A stretch of DNA of 64,000 bases, from positions 725,533 to 789,532 of the forward strand of contig NZ_LT727813.1 in the NCBI RefSeq assembly GCF_900162665.1, read 5' to 3'. The notes under the pieces were generated by a model. That model saw only the letters and a program-made list of their open reading frames with translations, did not search any database and had not been told where the DNA came from. Position 1 is the stretch's first letter; every line of letters begins with the position of its first letter. Below are positions 52,362 through 60,055 of the stretch, piece by piece. The position numbers and the translations under genes were made by a program. The DNA comes from Oceanobacillus sojae. Its GTDB lineage: Bacteria; Bacillota; Bacilli; Bacillales; Amphibacillaceae.

Positions 52362-52853
52362 TCAATTACTTTGTGCAGCTTTAACTAAAATATTTTGATG
52401 CAGCTCATTCCAATTATTACTGTAATTATCTACTTCTCCCGGATCTATCCAGATTCTTTCTTCCGATTCATAAGCACCCTTAAACTCATAAACTCGCTGC
52501 ACATCCATACGGTAAAATACCTGATAACCGATTCTCGGATAAGGGCTGTCCTTATCCCATTCGATATTTTCGGTATGGTTTACTTCGATACAACCTAAAA
52601 GATAACACCCCCCTGTAACATAGCCTTCTTCATATGCCTCACGTTTAAAACAAGCTACAGGCGTCTCTCCTTTTTCAATATGTCCTCCGGGTATATCCCA
52701 GCCTCTCGCATTTAAATTTACAAGGAGCAGCTTATCGTTTTTGAAGCATAAACCATGTACACTTGTTATAAGCTTATTTTCAGGCAGATTGTTATCTGGT
52801 ATCCAGGTTAATTTCACTTTTCCATTTCCCCAATAGGTGTAAATACTTGTCAT
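52362..52853 (-). CDS. NUDIX hydrolase
   Basis: NUDIX protein (163 aa). The box reads GGHIEKGETPVACFKREAYE then EGY, matching the catalytic consensus at the Glu positions; the core is at about 55-80. The substrate cannot be predicted. GGGAGGAG precedes the ATG. It stands between the sigma/anti-sigma pair and a two-component system, read with the latter strand. Confidence 0.85.
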   Translation of the reverse strand: MTSIYTYWGNGKVKLTWIPDNNLPENKLITSVHGLCFKNDKLLLVNLNARGWDIPGGHIEKGETPVACFKREAYEEGYVTGGCYLLGCIEVNHTENIEWDKDSPYPRIGYQVFYRMDVQRVYEFKGAYESEERIWIDPGEVDNYSNNWNELHQNILVKAAQSN

Positions 52854-52898
52854 CGAGACTCCTCCCTGCTTAAAGTTTCTTCATTTAGAGCAGAGAGA

Positions 52899-54263
52899 TT
52901 AACCTTCCACTCTTTTCATCCTGATAATCTTTATCGTGGTTCCTTTTTCAGTCGAATCCATATCCCAATCCAGACGCATTCCCTTTACCATCATATCAAC
53001 AATAGAAAGACCGATTCCTGCTCCTTTTTGTTCTGTATCCACCTTCATGCCCTTTCCTTTATCTGTCACCACTATAGCATCATGCTGCTCTGTTGATTCT
53101 GTCCCCACGGCAATATATTTTCCATCTGCTGCATGACGAAGAACATTTTGCAGAAGATTATCTAAAATCCGGCTAAACCATAATGGATCAATTTTCCATT
53201 TATTCTGTTCAAATGCTTCTATGTCAATATCAACTTCAAATATTTCCTTTTCAAAAACTGGATACCAGGCTGCCAGATATTGACGAAGAAATCGTGCCAT
53301 ATCTATTTCTTTTAAATCCTTCTTATATTTACTCGCCATCAGCAGCGTATAAGACATTAGATTTTCAATTAATTTATCCACATCTTCAATAGATGCTGAC
53401 GTCAGCTTAAGAGAACGCTTTGCTTCTGTTGGTAAATCCATTTTCTGCAATGTGTAGGCCTGTGCGTTTATTTTGGTTAGTGGTGTACGTAGATCATGCG
53501 ATAAATTGGCAATCAGCTCTTTACGCAGCTGCTCTTCCTCTTGTTCACGCTCTCTACTTTCTCTTAATTCCTGTACCATTCGGTTAAAGGACTTCTCTAA
53601 GTCCCCAATTTCATCCTGTTTCTTCTCTTCAATAAGAATCGGCAGTCCATCCGTATCCCGAATTTCCATAGCTTCCTCCAAACGAACCAAACGCTTACGG
53701 ATTCCTCTGAAAAACCATAAAGAAAGAAATATAAATAAAATCACGACACCAATTGTCAATATAATTATCGCCCAGCCATATTCATCATTCAGTTTTTGCC
53801 CATCGGACTTAAGCATATCCCGGGGTAGCTGGAAAACAATAAACCCCTCTTCCTCGCGTTCTCCTACAAAAGCAACGACAGTAAATGGATCTTCATCATA
53901 ATGATTTTTTAAAAATTGGGCGGTGTATGTTGCATCCCATTCATCCGGTAAATTTTCCTGAAGATTGCTTTGCAGATTCAAAGTTCCGTCACCATCCACC
54001 CAAAACATAGAAGCATTCGGGTACACTTCCTGCCACTCTTCAAACAAAGGGTTAATATCATTTTTAGATGTTATTTGACTGGCTTCCTGATGCCAGTTTT
54101 CTTCTATTTCTTCATACCCCTCCTGTCCCCCTGATGAATCCCTGTCTCCCATCAGATTAAAAAAGATAATGATGATAGCGAGGTAAGCTGCGTACAGTAT
54201 AAATAGGGCAATAATAATAATCAATACATATTTCGCTAATAAAGAGTGGAAAAATCGCTTCAT
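52899..54263 (-). CDS. Sensor histidine kinase (HAMP, OmpR-partner type)
   Basis: Membrane sensor kinase (454 aa). Helices at about 12-36 and 163-186 enclose an acidic extracytoplasmic domain of about 125 residues. HAMP is at about 187-240. HisKA has H256 in ANLSHDLRTPLTKI. HATPase_c has LLQNVLRHAADG, VTDKGKGM and GAGIGLSIV. It overlaps its regulator by 4 nt (ATGA). The closeness to the peptide-antibiotic type exporter and ECF system suggests envelope stress as the signal, which is inference. Confidence 0.92.
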   Translation of the reverse strand: MKRFFHSLLAKYVLIIIIALFILYAAYLAIIIIFFNLMGDRDSSGGQEGYEEIEENWHQEASQITSKNDINPLFEEWQEVYPNASMFWVDGDGTLNLQSNLQENLPDEWDATYTAQFLKNHYDEDPFTVVAFVGEREEEGFIVFQLPRDMLKSDGQKLNDEYGWAIIILTIGVVILFIFLSLWFFRGIRKRLVRLEEAMEIRDTDGLPILIEEKKQDEIGDLEKSFNRMVQELRESREREQEEEQLRKELIANLSHDLRTPLTKINAQAYTLQKMDLPTEAKRSLKLTSASIEDVDKLIENLMSYTLLMASKYKKDLKEIDMARFLRQYLAAWYPVFEKEIFEVDIDIEAFEQNKWKIDPLWFSRILDNLLQNVLRHAADGKYIAVGTESTEQHDAIVVTDKGKGMKVDTEQKGAGIGLSIVDMMVKGMRLDWDMDSTEKGTTIKIIRMKRVEG

Positions 54264-54928
54264 TGCTTCACCCGATAACCAATCCCGCGAATGGTTTCAA
54301 TAATAGTCGGTTTCGCTGGATTTTCTTCAATTTTCTCACGCAAATAGCGGATATGCACCATCAATGTTTTATCCCCTTCCATAAAACGCTCTCCCCATAC
54401 ACCTTCATAAAGCTGTTCCTTCGTTAAAATCTGATTCAGATGACGAAGGAAGTATTGAAACAGTTGATACTGCTTCCCAGTCAGTAAAATTTCTCCTCCA
54501 GTATGTTTATTGATAATAACCGACGATTTCGTATCTATTTGAAGATGCCCAATTTCCATGCTGTCTTCTCCCTTTTGAAAACGGCGAAGCAAGGCATCCA
54601 CACGTGCTGCCAATTCATCAGGATGGAATGGTTTTGTAACATAATCATCCGCAAAGCTCAGCCCCTCCAGCTTATCCTCCACTGCGGAGCGAGCGGATAA
54701 CATCACAATCGGTGTATCCTGATTCACTTTTTTTATTCGCTTGCCGATTGAGAATCCATCAAGTCCTGGCAGCATAATATCTAAAATGGCAAGATCAATA
54801 TCGTTTAAATATTGTTCTAATTGGTTTCCGGATGTCAGCCAGGTCACATTATGCCCTCTTCCTGTTAAATCTTCTGTTACCCATCGTCCGATTTCTTCTT
54901 CGTCTTCGATATATAGGATATGTGCCAT
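54260..54928 (-). CDS. OmpR/PhoB-family response regulator
   Basis: Response regulator (222 aa). The receiver is at about 2-115 with D50 in AILDIMLPGLDGFS and the conserved Lys in DDYVTKPFHPDELAARV. The winged-helix output is at about 125-220 with EGVWGERFMEGDKTLMVHIR and IETIRGIGYRVK. GAGGTG precedes the ATG. First gene of the two-component pair. Confidence 0.94.
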   Translation of the reverse strand: MAHILYIEDEEEIGRWVTEDLTGRGHNVTWLTSGNQLEQYLNDIDLAILDIMLPGLDGFSIGKRIKKVNQDTPIVMLSARSAVEDKLEGLSFADDYVTKPFHPDELAARVDALLRRFQKGEDSMEIGHLQIDTKSSVIINKHTGGEILLTGKQYQLFQYFLRHLNQILTKEQLYEGVWGERFMEGDKTLMVHIRYLREKIEENPAKPTIIETIRGIGYRVKQ

Positions 54929-55400
54929 TTTTTCACCTCATTGACTTCTGATTTTTATTTGTATTATTACTTTTATTTCATTTATTTGCTGGATAAATTT
55001 TATAAAGTTCTATAATCTCTGTTTAATAATCATAACAAGAGTTATTAGGAAGTGAACGAAAATCCATTATTTTTAAACAAAATTTAAATAACACACTTAG
55101 CTTGCTTTGATTTAATTCTTCTATCCCTGCGCTGCGAAGAACTGCCTTACTTTAAATAGTAAGTAAATATATAGTGATATCTTATTTTCCAAGCATTAAA
55201 TATGCTTTCTTATGCTATACAGATGTGTTAATGGAAATATAATTGGTTAGGTCGTTCAAGGTATGTAAGAGAGGTAATTGTTTATGATTATCATTTGTAT
55301 TTATGGTAAAGTAGAACTATCCTCTATTGTTATGTAAAACTTATCATAATAAAGACGAATTTCTTATGAATAAATATTTCAAGCTAATTATTTTTTACAG
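54929..55400. other. Gene-free A/T-rich stretch before CRISPR array 2
   Basis: I see no supported gene here. A 17-codon reading frame at 55284-55337 follows a GAGAGG sequence but has no recognisable product. No trace of cas1 or cas2, which normally precede a type I-C leader, could be read on either strand. Confidence 0.5.
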
Positions 55401-55567
55401 GTGCTAACCTAAAGCGAACATGAATTACTAGGGAGGTTAGCACCTGCTAGTTTATAAGGGATTTATGAGGTTTCAAATAAAAATGAATCAAAATGCGGGA
55501 GGTTAGATTCAGGTTAGCACTTTATTGTTTATAAAAGCTTGCTGTATATAGTCTTATTATGTACGCT
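55401..55567 (+). promoter_or_regulatory. Leader of CRISPR array 2
   Basis: Same design as the leader of array 1. GTGCTAACCT is at 55401-55410, and AGGTTAGCAC is at 55434-55443 and 55511-55520, ending 158, 125 and 48 nt before the first repeat, exactly as in array 1. GCTTGCTGTATA and the final TACGCTTTCGC are also shared. The first two copies can pair as a hairpin around AAGCGAACAT. Confidence 0.8.
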
Positions 55568-56654
55568 TTCGCATCTTATATGGGTGCGTGGATTGAAATC
55601 CAATGGCTTTACCGTCCATTTCACTAGTAACGTTTCGCATCTTATATGGGTGCGTGGATTGAAATCTTAAAATTGGTGGCGGACTTGCCGGGATGATAGT
55701 TCGCATCTTATATGGGTGCGTGGATTGAAATTGTATCTCCATAGTAATTATAAGTATATCTTACATTCGCATCTTATATGGGTGCGTGGATTGAAATTGG
55801 AAGACAACTTTAAGGATTTATTTACACCAGTTCGCATCTTATATGGGTGCGTGGATTGAAATTTTAGTTAACTCTAATACTCCTACACTTGCTAATTCGC
55901 ATCTTATATGGGTGCGTGGATTGAAATTTTGATAATAGATTAGGCGGCAGCGGGAGTGATTTCGCATCTTATATGGGTGCGTGGATTGAAATGACAAATT
56001 CAATATTGAAAGAAAAACAATTCATATTCGCATCTTATATGGGTGCGTGGATTGAAATTCTAATACAAGAGCCAGCTTAGGATAATGTTCTATTCGCATC
56101 TTATATGGGTGCGTGGATTGAAATATGAACGAACCAGTCAATATATGAATGATCATGAATTCGCATCTTATATGGGTGCGTGGATTGAAATTTTGTTGTA
56201 ATAATCATCCATATTAGGAACATCTTCGCATCTTATATGGGTGCGTGGATTGAAATTGTAGGTTCAGGTTCAGGGTCGGGGTCTGGCTTGTTTCGCATCT
56301 TATATGGGTGCGTGGATTGAAATATCAGACTATCCTGTTGCTATACAAGCAAATATTTTCGCATCTTATATGGGTGCGTGGATTGAAATATCAGACTATC
56401 CTGTTGCTATACAAGCAAATATTTTCGCATCTTATATGGGTGCGTGGATTGAAATTGTGAATCGCACAAGAGATGATAACGGCGTACGGTTCGCATCTTA
56501 TATGGGTGCGTGGATTGAAATATTTAAGATGCGTTTTAGATGGTCAATTAGCTTGTTTCGCATCTTATATGGGTGCGTGGATTGAAATCGTATGACGCAG
56601 GATTATGGGATTGGCTTAGATATTCGCATCCTATATGGGTGCGTGGATTGAAAT
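55568..56654 (+). CRISPR. CRISPR array 2, type I-C repeat, 17 repeats and 16 spacers
   Basis: Seventeen 32-bp repeats run from 55568-55599 to 56623-56654. The first 16 begin TTCGCATCTTATATGGG; the last has C instead of T at position 9, like array 1. All end TGCGTGGATTGAAAT. Spacers are 33-35 bp. Spacers 12 (56324-56357) and 13 (56390-56423) are identical. The leader on the left and the 3' handle ATTGAAAT give rightward transcription. The repeat class is type I-C; the cas operon is not in the window. Confidence 0.98.
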
Positions 56655-56707
56655 ACATCCTATATAACAACCACCAAAGCTCCCGGCCCAAGATAATATA
56701 ATTCCAT

Positions 56708-56756
56708 TAAAAATCCATCCTCATACAATAAACTATTAATGAGGATGGATTTAAAA
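56708..56756. terminator. Terminator of the flavoprotein gene / array 2 end
   Basis: A 14-bp perfect stem, 56711-56724 with 56739-56752, is followed by TTTTTAA on the minus strand and A/T on the plus strand. Confidence 0.8.
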
Positions 56757-56772
56757 TTTTTATTCCTTCTCC

Positions 56773-57933
56773 CTAACCATAACGCAAAATCCGCTCTGCA
56801 GCCTTTCTCGCTCCAGCAATATTTCTCGAAACCGGTCCAATTTCCAGCTCAGCTAATGCACCAGCTACAAAAAGACCACTTTTCCATTCAAGAGATTTAG
56901 AAACAATAGGAAAACCACAAGGCGCACAAGGCAATTTCATTTGCTTTATTACTGGATCTAACCATTCCTTGCCTGGCATTGCAATTGCTGGCCCCGTTGC
57001 CAGCATAATAGAGCTCCCTTCCAGCTTTTCATCATTTTCCATAAAAAGCTGCATTGCTCCATCAGCCGCTGCTTTTATTTCCTGGATACAGCCTGTATGA
57101 ATATCCAGCCTGCCCGTTCTTTCTTGCTTCAACAGCTTTAAATATAAATCTCTGGTTATAGAACCATGGTTCCTTGCTTTTTGTATGGTTTCCCGTCTTT
57201 CTTTATAGCTGGTAAGCTTATGGTACTTATTCAAATATTTAGGTCCCAGCCAGCCTGGATCGCTGTCAAAATGATGAATACGTAACGGATGCCGTTTTAC
57301 CAGGGTAACAGAATGGATGGATTCTTTTTGAGTAAGTGCATAAGCAAGATGTGCTGCAGTCATGCCGCCGCCAATAACAATTACATCTCCTGTATCCGGG
57401 AGCCTGCTGTCCATTTCAAATACATGCCCCAGCGCTTTATTATCCCTATACTTCTCAGCCCATGATGGATAATGCGGCGTATGGTTAACACCCATAGCAA
57501 GCACTACCCGCTCACTTAAGAAACAACGTCCATCCTTAACACCAACTTTCCACCCCTGTTCTGTCCATTTAAGTCCATTTACCTCTCCCTGCAGCCAACA
57601 TTTCATCACACCTGTTTCTTCCAGTAAATCCAGACTGTGCTGATTAAACATGTCTAAACGCGGCCGCTGATACCGTCCTTTAAAGCCCGAGGCATAATTG
57701 TTTATGGAAGAGTATTTTTTTAAACTGTAGGGATCGGTATGTAAATGATGAACTAAAGGGGAGCGTAAATATTCCATTTCAATCTTGGCTGTAACTGTCC
57801 TCCATCTTTCCAGCGGCTGTTTATGAGAATCGATAATTAATAAATCTTTTTTCTCTGCTTTTTTCTCCGCAAGCAGACGGGAAGCTACGCAGCTTCCTTG
57901 AATTCCCCCACCAATTACTATCCATTTATACAT
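56773..57933 (-). CDS. FAD/NAD(P)-binding oxidoreductase, probably Zur-regulated
   Basis: Flavoprotein (386 aa) with an N-terminal FAD Rossmann motif, YKWIVIGGGIQGSCVASRLL, and a second nucleotide-binding motif in the middle, DVIVIGGGMTAAHLAYALT. The C-terminal FAD closing region is KSLEWKSGLFVAGALAELE. The plan resembles lysine/ornithine N-hydroxylases and related monooxygenases, which build metallophores, but the substrate is unknown. GAGAGGG stands 6 nt before MYKWIVIGGG; an upstream in-frame ATG at 57978 would lie inside the Zur box. The Zur box is 43 nt upstream of the chosen start. Confidence 0.85.
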   Translation of the reverse strand: MYKWIVIGGGIQGSCVASRLLAEKKAEKKDLLIIDSHKQPLERWRTVTAKIEMEYLRSPLVHHLHTDPYSLKKYSSINNYASGFKGRYQRPRLDMFNQHSLDLLEETGVMKCWLQGEVNGLKWTEQGWKVGVKDGRCFLSERVVLAMGVNHTPHYPSWAEKYRDNKALGHVFEMDSRLPDTGDVIVIGGGMTAAHLAYALTQKESIHSVTLVKRHPLRIHHFDSDPGWLGPKYLNKYHKLTSYKERRETIQKARNHGSITRDLYLKLLKQERTGRLDIHTGCIQEIKAAADGAMQLFMENDEKLEGSSIMLATGPAIAMPGKEWLDPVIKQMKLPCAPCGFPIVSKSLEWKSGLFVAGALAELEIGPVSRNIAGARKAAERILRYG

Positions 57934-57963
57934 ACATATCCCTCTCTTCCTTTTCACACTCAT

Positions 57964-57988
57964 CATAAACGTAATCATTACGGTTTAT
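57964..57988 (-). promoter_or_regulatory. Zur box upstream of the flavoprotein gene
   Basis: CGTAATCATTACG (57970-57982) with flanking AAA and GTTTA is the core of the Bacillus Zur operator, CGTAAT-N-ATTACG. The flanks extend the dyad (TCATAAAC / GTTTATGA). It is centred about 43 nt before the ATG at 57933. Confidence 0.75.
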
Positions 57989-58091
57989 GATTAAAATTTT
58001 TTAGTACGGTATACATACTTAAAAAATTATCCTGCCAGCTTCTAAATATCTATTTTTTCTTTTTCATCCTTCATTTCAGCCTCTTTTTCGT

Positions 58092-58451
58092 TTACAATCC
58101 TTCTGTATAAAAATATTTCCTCTTTTCGTTTGTCTCAAAAGTACCTGAAACAGCATTTGTACAGTCGAGCCAACGCGTTTCTAGGTTTATCTTTTCTATA
58201 CAGTTCTCTATTTTCTCTTCAATCTTTTTTAATACTTCTAAAAGCTCAGGTAAGGATAAACCAAATTCTACAGCTACTTGCTTGTGTGGTATTTTAGCTC
58301 GAAGCAAATCAACAAAATGTTCAGGTGTCAAAGCCCTCTCAGAAATTACATTTTCCATATTTATAACTTTTCCATATAATAATCGTTCCTCTTTTGAGAG
58401 AAAGCGGCTAACCACCTTTTCCAAAAGCTTTTTATCTAAGTAACTATCCAT
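58092..58451 (-). CDS. Unknown 119-aa protein, probably Zur-regulated
   Basis: I do not recognise this protein. It is soluble, mostly helical and highly charged: LSKEERLLYGKVINMENV in the first third, a helix-turn-helix-like stretch IPHKQVAVEFGLSLPELLEV in the middle, and a tail KRKYFYTEGL. It has one cysteine in the C-terminal third and one in the middle, so no zinc finger. GAGGTG is 6 nt before MDSYLDKKLL at 58451, the start preferred over 58475. A Zur box lies 43 nt upstream of that start, the same distance as for the next gene. Confidence 0.75.
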   Translation of the reverse strand: MDSYLDKKLLEKVVSRFLSKEERLLYGKVINMENVISERALTPEHFVDLLRAKIPHKQVAVEFGLSLPELLEVLKKIEEKIENCIEKINLETRWLDCTNAVSGTFETNEKRKYFYTEGL

Positions 58452-58483
58452 TTTAAACACCTCACTAGCTGCCAACTCGCTTT

Positions 58484-58506
58484 AAAACGTAATAATTACG
58501 ATTTAT
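58484..58506 (-). promoter_or_regulatory. Zur box upstream of the 119-aa protein gene
   Basis: CGTAATAATTACG (58488-58500), flanked by AAA and ATTTA, is a perfect 13-bp Zur core dyad. It is centred 43 nt before the start at 58451. Confidence 0.8.
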
Positions 58507-58615
58507 CACGGAAATAATATTACTTTACCACGAAATATCGAGAAAGACAAGATATTATTGTATAAAAATATTTAAATTGGATTCAACTGTAAAACGAATT
58601 AAGTTATTTCCCAAC

Positions 58616-58668
58616 ACAAAAAAAGCTATCATATGTCACAATTCCATAGCATAGGATAGCTTTTTTCA
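58616..58668 (-). terminator. Terminator after the signal-peptide gene
   Basis: A 12-bp stem, 58619-58630 with 58655-58666, has poly-A and poly-T arms and lies about 35 nt after the peptide stop. It isolates the regulator/peptide unit from the Zur-box genes. Confidence 0.82.
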
Positions 58669-58700
58669 TTATTTACAATAAACAACAGAATCAAATACCC

Positions 58701-58826
58701 TTAAAAGTCATCATTAGGATTGAGACTATGCGTTGAATCAGGATACTCAAGATCACCCGCACTTACAGTCATTGTTACGCTGAAAAGCGAGAAAACTACC
58801 AATACAGCAATTAATAATTTCTTCAT
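58701..58826 (-). CDS. 41-aa secreted pre-peptide, probable quorum-sensing signal
   Basis: A short gene, missed by length cut-offs. The ATG overlaps the TGA of the HTH-TPR regulator as ATGA, and GAGGGA is 4 nt upstream. The product begins MKKLLIAVLVVFSLFSVTMT, a clear Sec signal with a likely cut after VSA, and ends LEYPDSTHSLNPNDDF. Size, secretion signal, acidic/Asn-rich C terminus and coupling to a TPR regulator match Phr/PapR/NprX-type precursors, whose last 5-8 residues are the active pheromone. The role is inferred from context. Confidence 0.8.
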   Translation of the reverse strand: MKKLLIAVLVVFSLFSVTMTVSAGDLEYPDSTHSLNPNDDF

Positions 58827-60055
58827 CCAATCCCTCCTCTCATATCTAGAGCTTTTTTTATCTTAAAATAAGCTTGTTTATACTGCTTATTTTGAGAATA
58901 ATAATCAGATAGCAATACGTTATATCGAAAGAGAATATCTGTATCGTTTCTCTTTTCAAAAAATGGGATAGCAACAGTTTCCAAATATTCTTTAACATCC
59001 TTTTCATCCAATTGTAATCGAAGTACATGAAATTTAATCGCATGCTCCTCCAAATCAGGCTTATCAGCTAGTACTTCCCCTTTAGAAATATAATGTGTTG
59101 CTTTTTCCTCATTCTTTATTTTCAGGTATATACTTGCTAATGCCTCTATCGTTTTCAGATTATGCTGCTCATCTGTAGAGACAGAGAGGCTTTTCTGATA
59201 GTAAACAATCGCTTTTTCAACATCCTTCTTTTTTTCAAAAGCAAGTCCCATATTATGGTAAACTTTCCGAAGCAGGTTTGTATCATCTTTTATAACCTTT
59301 TCTATACGGTAATAATAGTCAATTGCCTCATCATAATTATTCATTTTGTGATAATTAATACCTAATAAAAAATAACAAACTGTACATTGATTATAGTTCA
59401 TTTCCTGTAAGTATTTATTTAAAGCGGTTTCTAAATGCTGAATCGATTTGTATATATTTCCCTTCCTGTTGTAAACCAGGGACAGCTCATAATGAATATC
59501 TGCTTTATATGGATAATTCAGCGAATTTGCCAACCCCAGATATAACTCAAGCGCTGCGTCATAATTGCCGGATACATAATGGTATAAGCCACAAACTCTA
59601 TTAAATAACGGCATGATTTTCAGATTGCCATACTCCTGTAAAGCTTCAACTTCCTGGAATTTTTCTTCGGCTTCTGCCCGCGTTGAAAATCTCAAAGCAA
59701 ATCGTAATTGCACTAAACTGATAAGTAATTTCATGCCGGGATCCAGTGAATTCTTGTATTTTTCTAAAAATAATTGACAGGCCTCTTCTGCGGCTGTCTG
59801 ATTTTCTTTAATTAAATTATAAATGTCTTCCGCTTCTCGGACGACTTCATCACTCATTGCTTCATCTGTTTGAACTAACTCCTGGATGCTTATTCCAAAT
59901 CTTCGGGCCAGCAGCTGTAGGATTTCTTCATTAGGAACGACATTGCCGTTTTCAATCTTGCTGTAATAGGATACAGAACAAATACCTTCAACAATCTCTT
60001 GCTGCCTGGATTTTTGTTTGTTTCGTAAAAATTTAAGTTTTTGTCCTAAATCCAA
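58823..60055 (-). CDS. RNPP-type HTH-TPR transcription regulator
   Basis: Cytosolic regulator (410 aa). An XRE-type HTH is at about 5-60 (LKFLRNKQKSRQQEIVEGIC, YSKIENGNVVPNEEILQLLA), followed by about seven tetratricopeptide repeats, for example YHYVSGNYDAALELYLGLA, YHKMNNYDEAIDYYYRIE and GLAFEKKKDVEKAIVYYQKS. This is the plan of PlcR/NprR, which bind an imported peptide in the TPR groove. The start is TTG, shortly after GAGAGGAA. The 3' end overlaps the pre-peptide gene by 4 nt. Its target promoters are unknown. Confidence 0.9.
   Translation of the reverse strand: MDLGQKLKFLRNKQKSRQQEIVEGICSVSYYSKIENGNVVPNEEILQLLARRFGISIQELVQTDEAMSDEVVREAEDIYNLIKENQTAAEEACQLFLEKYKNSLDPGMKLLISLVQLRFALRFSTRAEAEEKFQEVEALQEYGNLKIMPLFNRVCGLYHYVSGNYDAALELYLGLANSLNYPYKADIHYELSLVYNRKGNIYKSIQHLETALNKYLQEMNYNQCTVCYFLLGINYHKMNNYDEAIDYYYRIEKVIKDDTNLLRKVYHNMGLAFEKKKDVEKAIVYYQKSLSVSTDEQHNLKTIEALASIYLKIKNEEKATHYISKGEVLADKPDLEEHAIKFHVLRLQLDEKDVKEYLETVAIPFFEKRNDTDILFRYNVLLSDYYSQNKQYKQAYFKIKKALDMRGGIG

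Noticed and set aside
55284..55337. 17-codon frame with GAGAGG upstream, before the leader of array 2
   Set aside because: Too short, no signal-peptide or family features, and no conserved context; it does not look like a cas2 remnant.
55557..55742. Open frame on the minus strand across the CRISPR array
   Set aside because: It is made of repeat translations (FQSTHPYKM) and has no ribosome site; the array explains it.
56304..56585. 93-codon open frame on the plus strand with a repeated GAWIEI peptide
   Set aside because: A translation artefact of CRISPR repeats whose unit plus spacer length stays in frame; the protein-like repeat is only the duplicated spacer.
58823..60055. AimR-type phage arbitrium system as identity of the regulator/peptide pair
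   Set aside because: No phage genes surround it and the regulator has the PlcR/NprR-like XRE-TPR plan; the precursor does not show the arbitrium C-terminal hexapeptide style I know.
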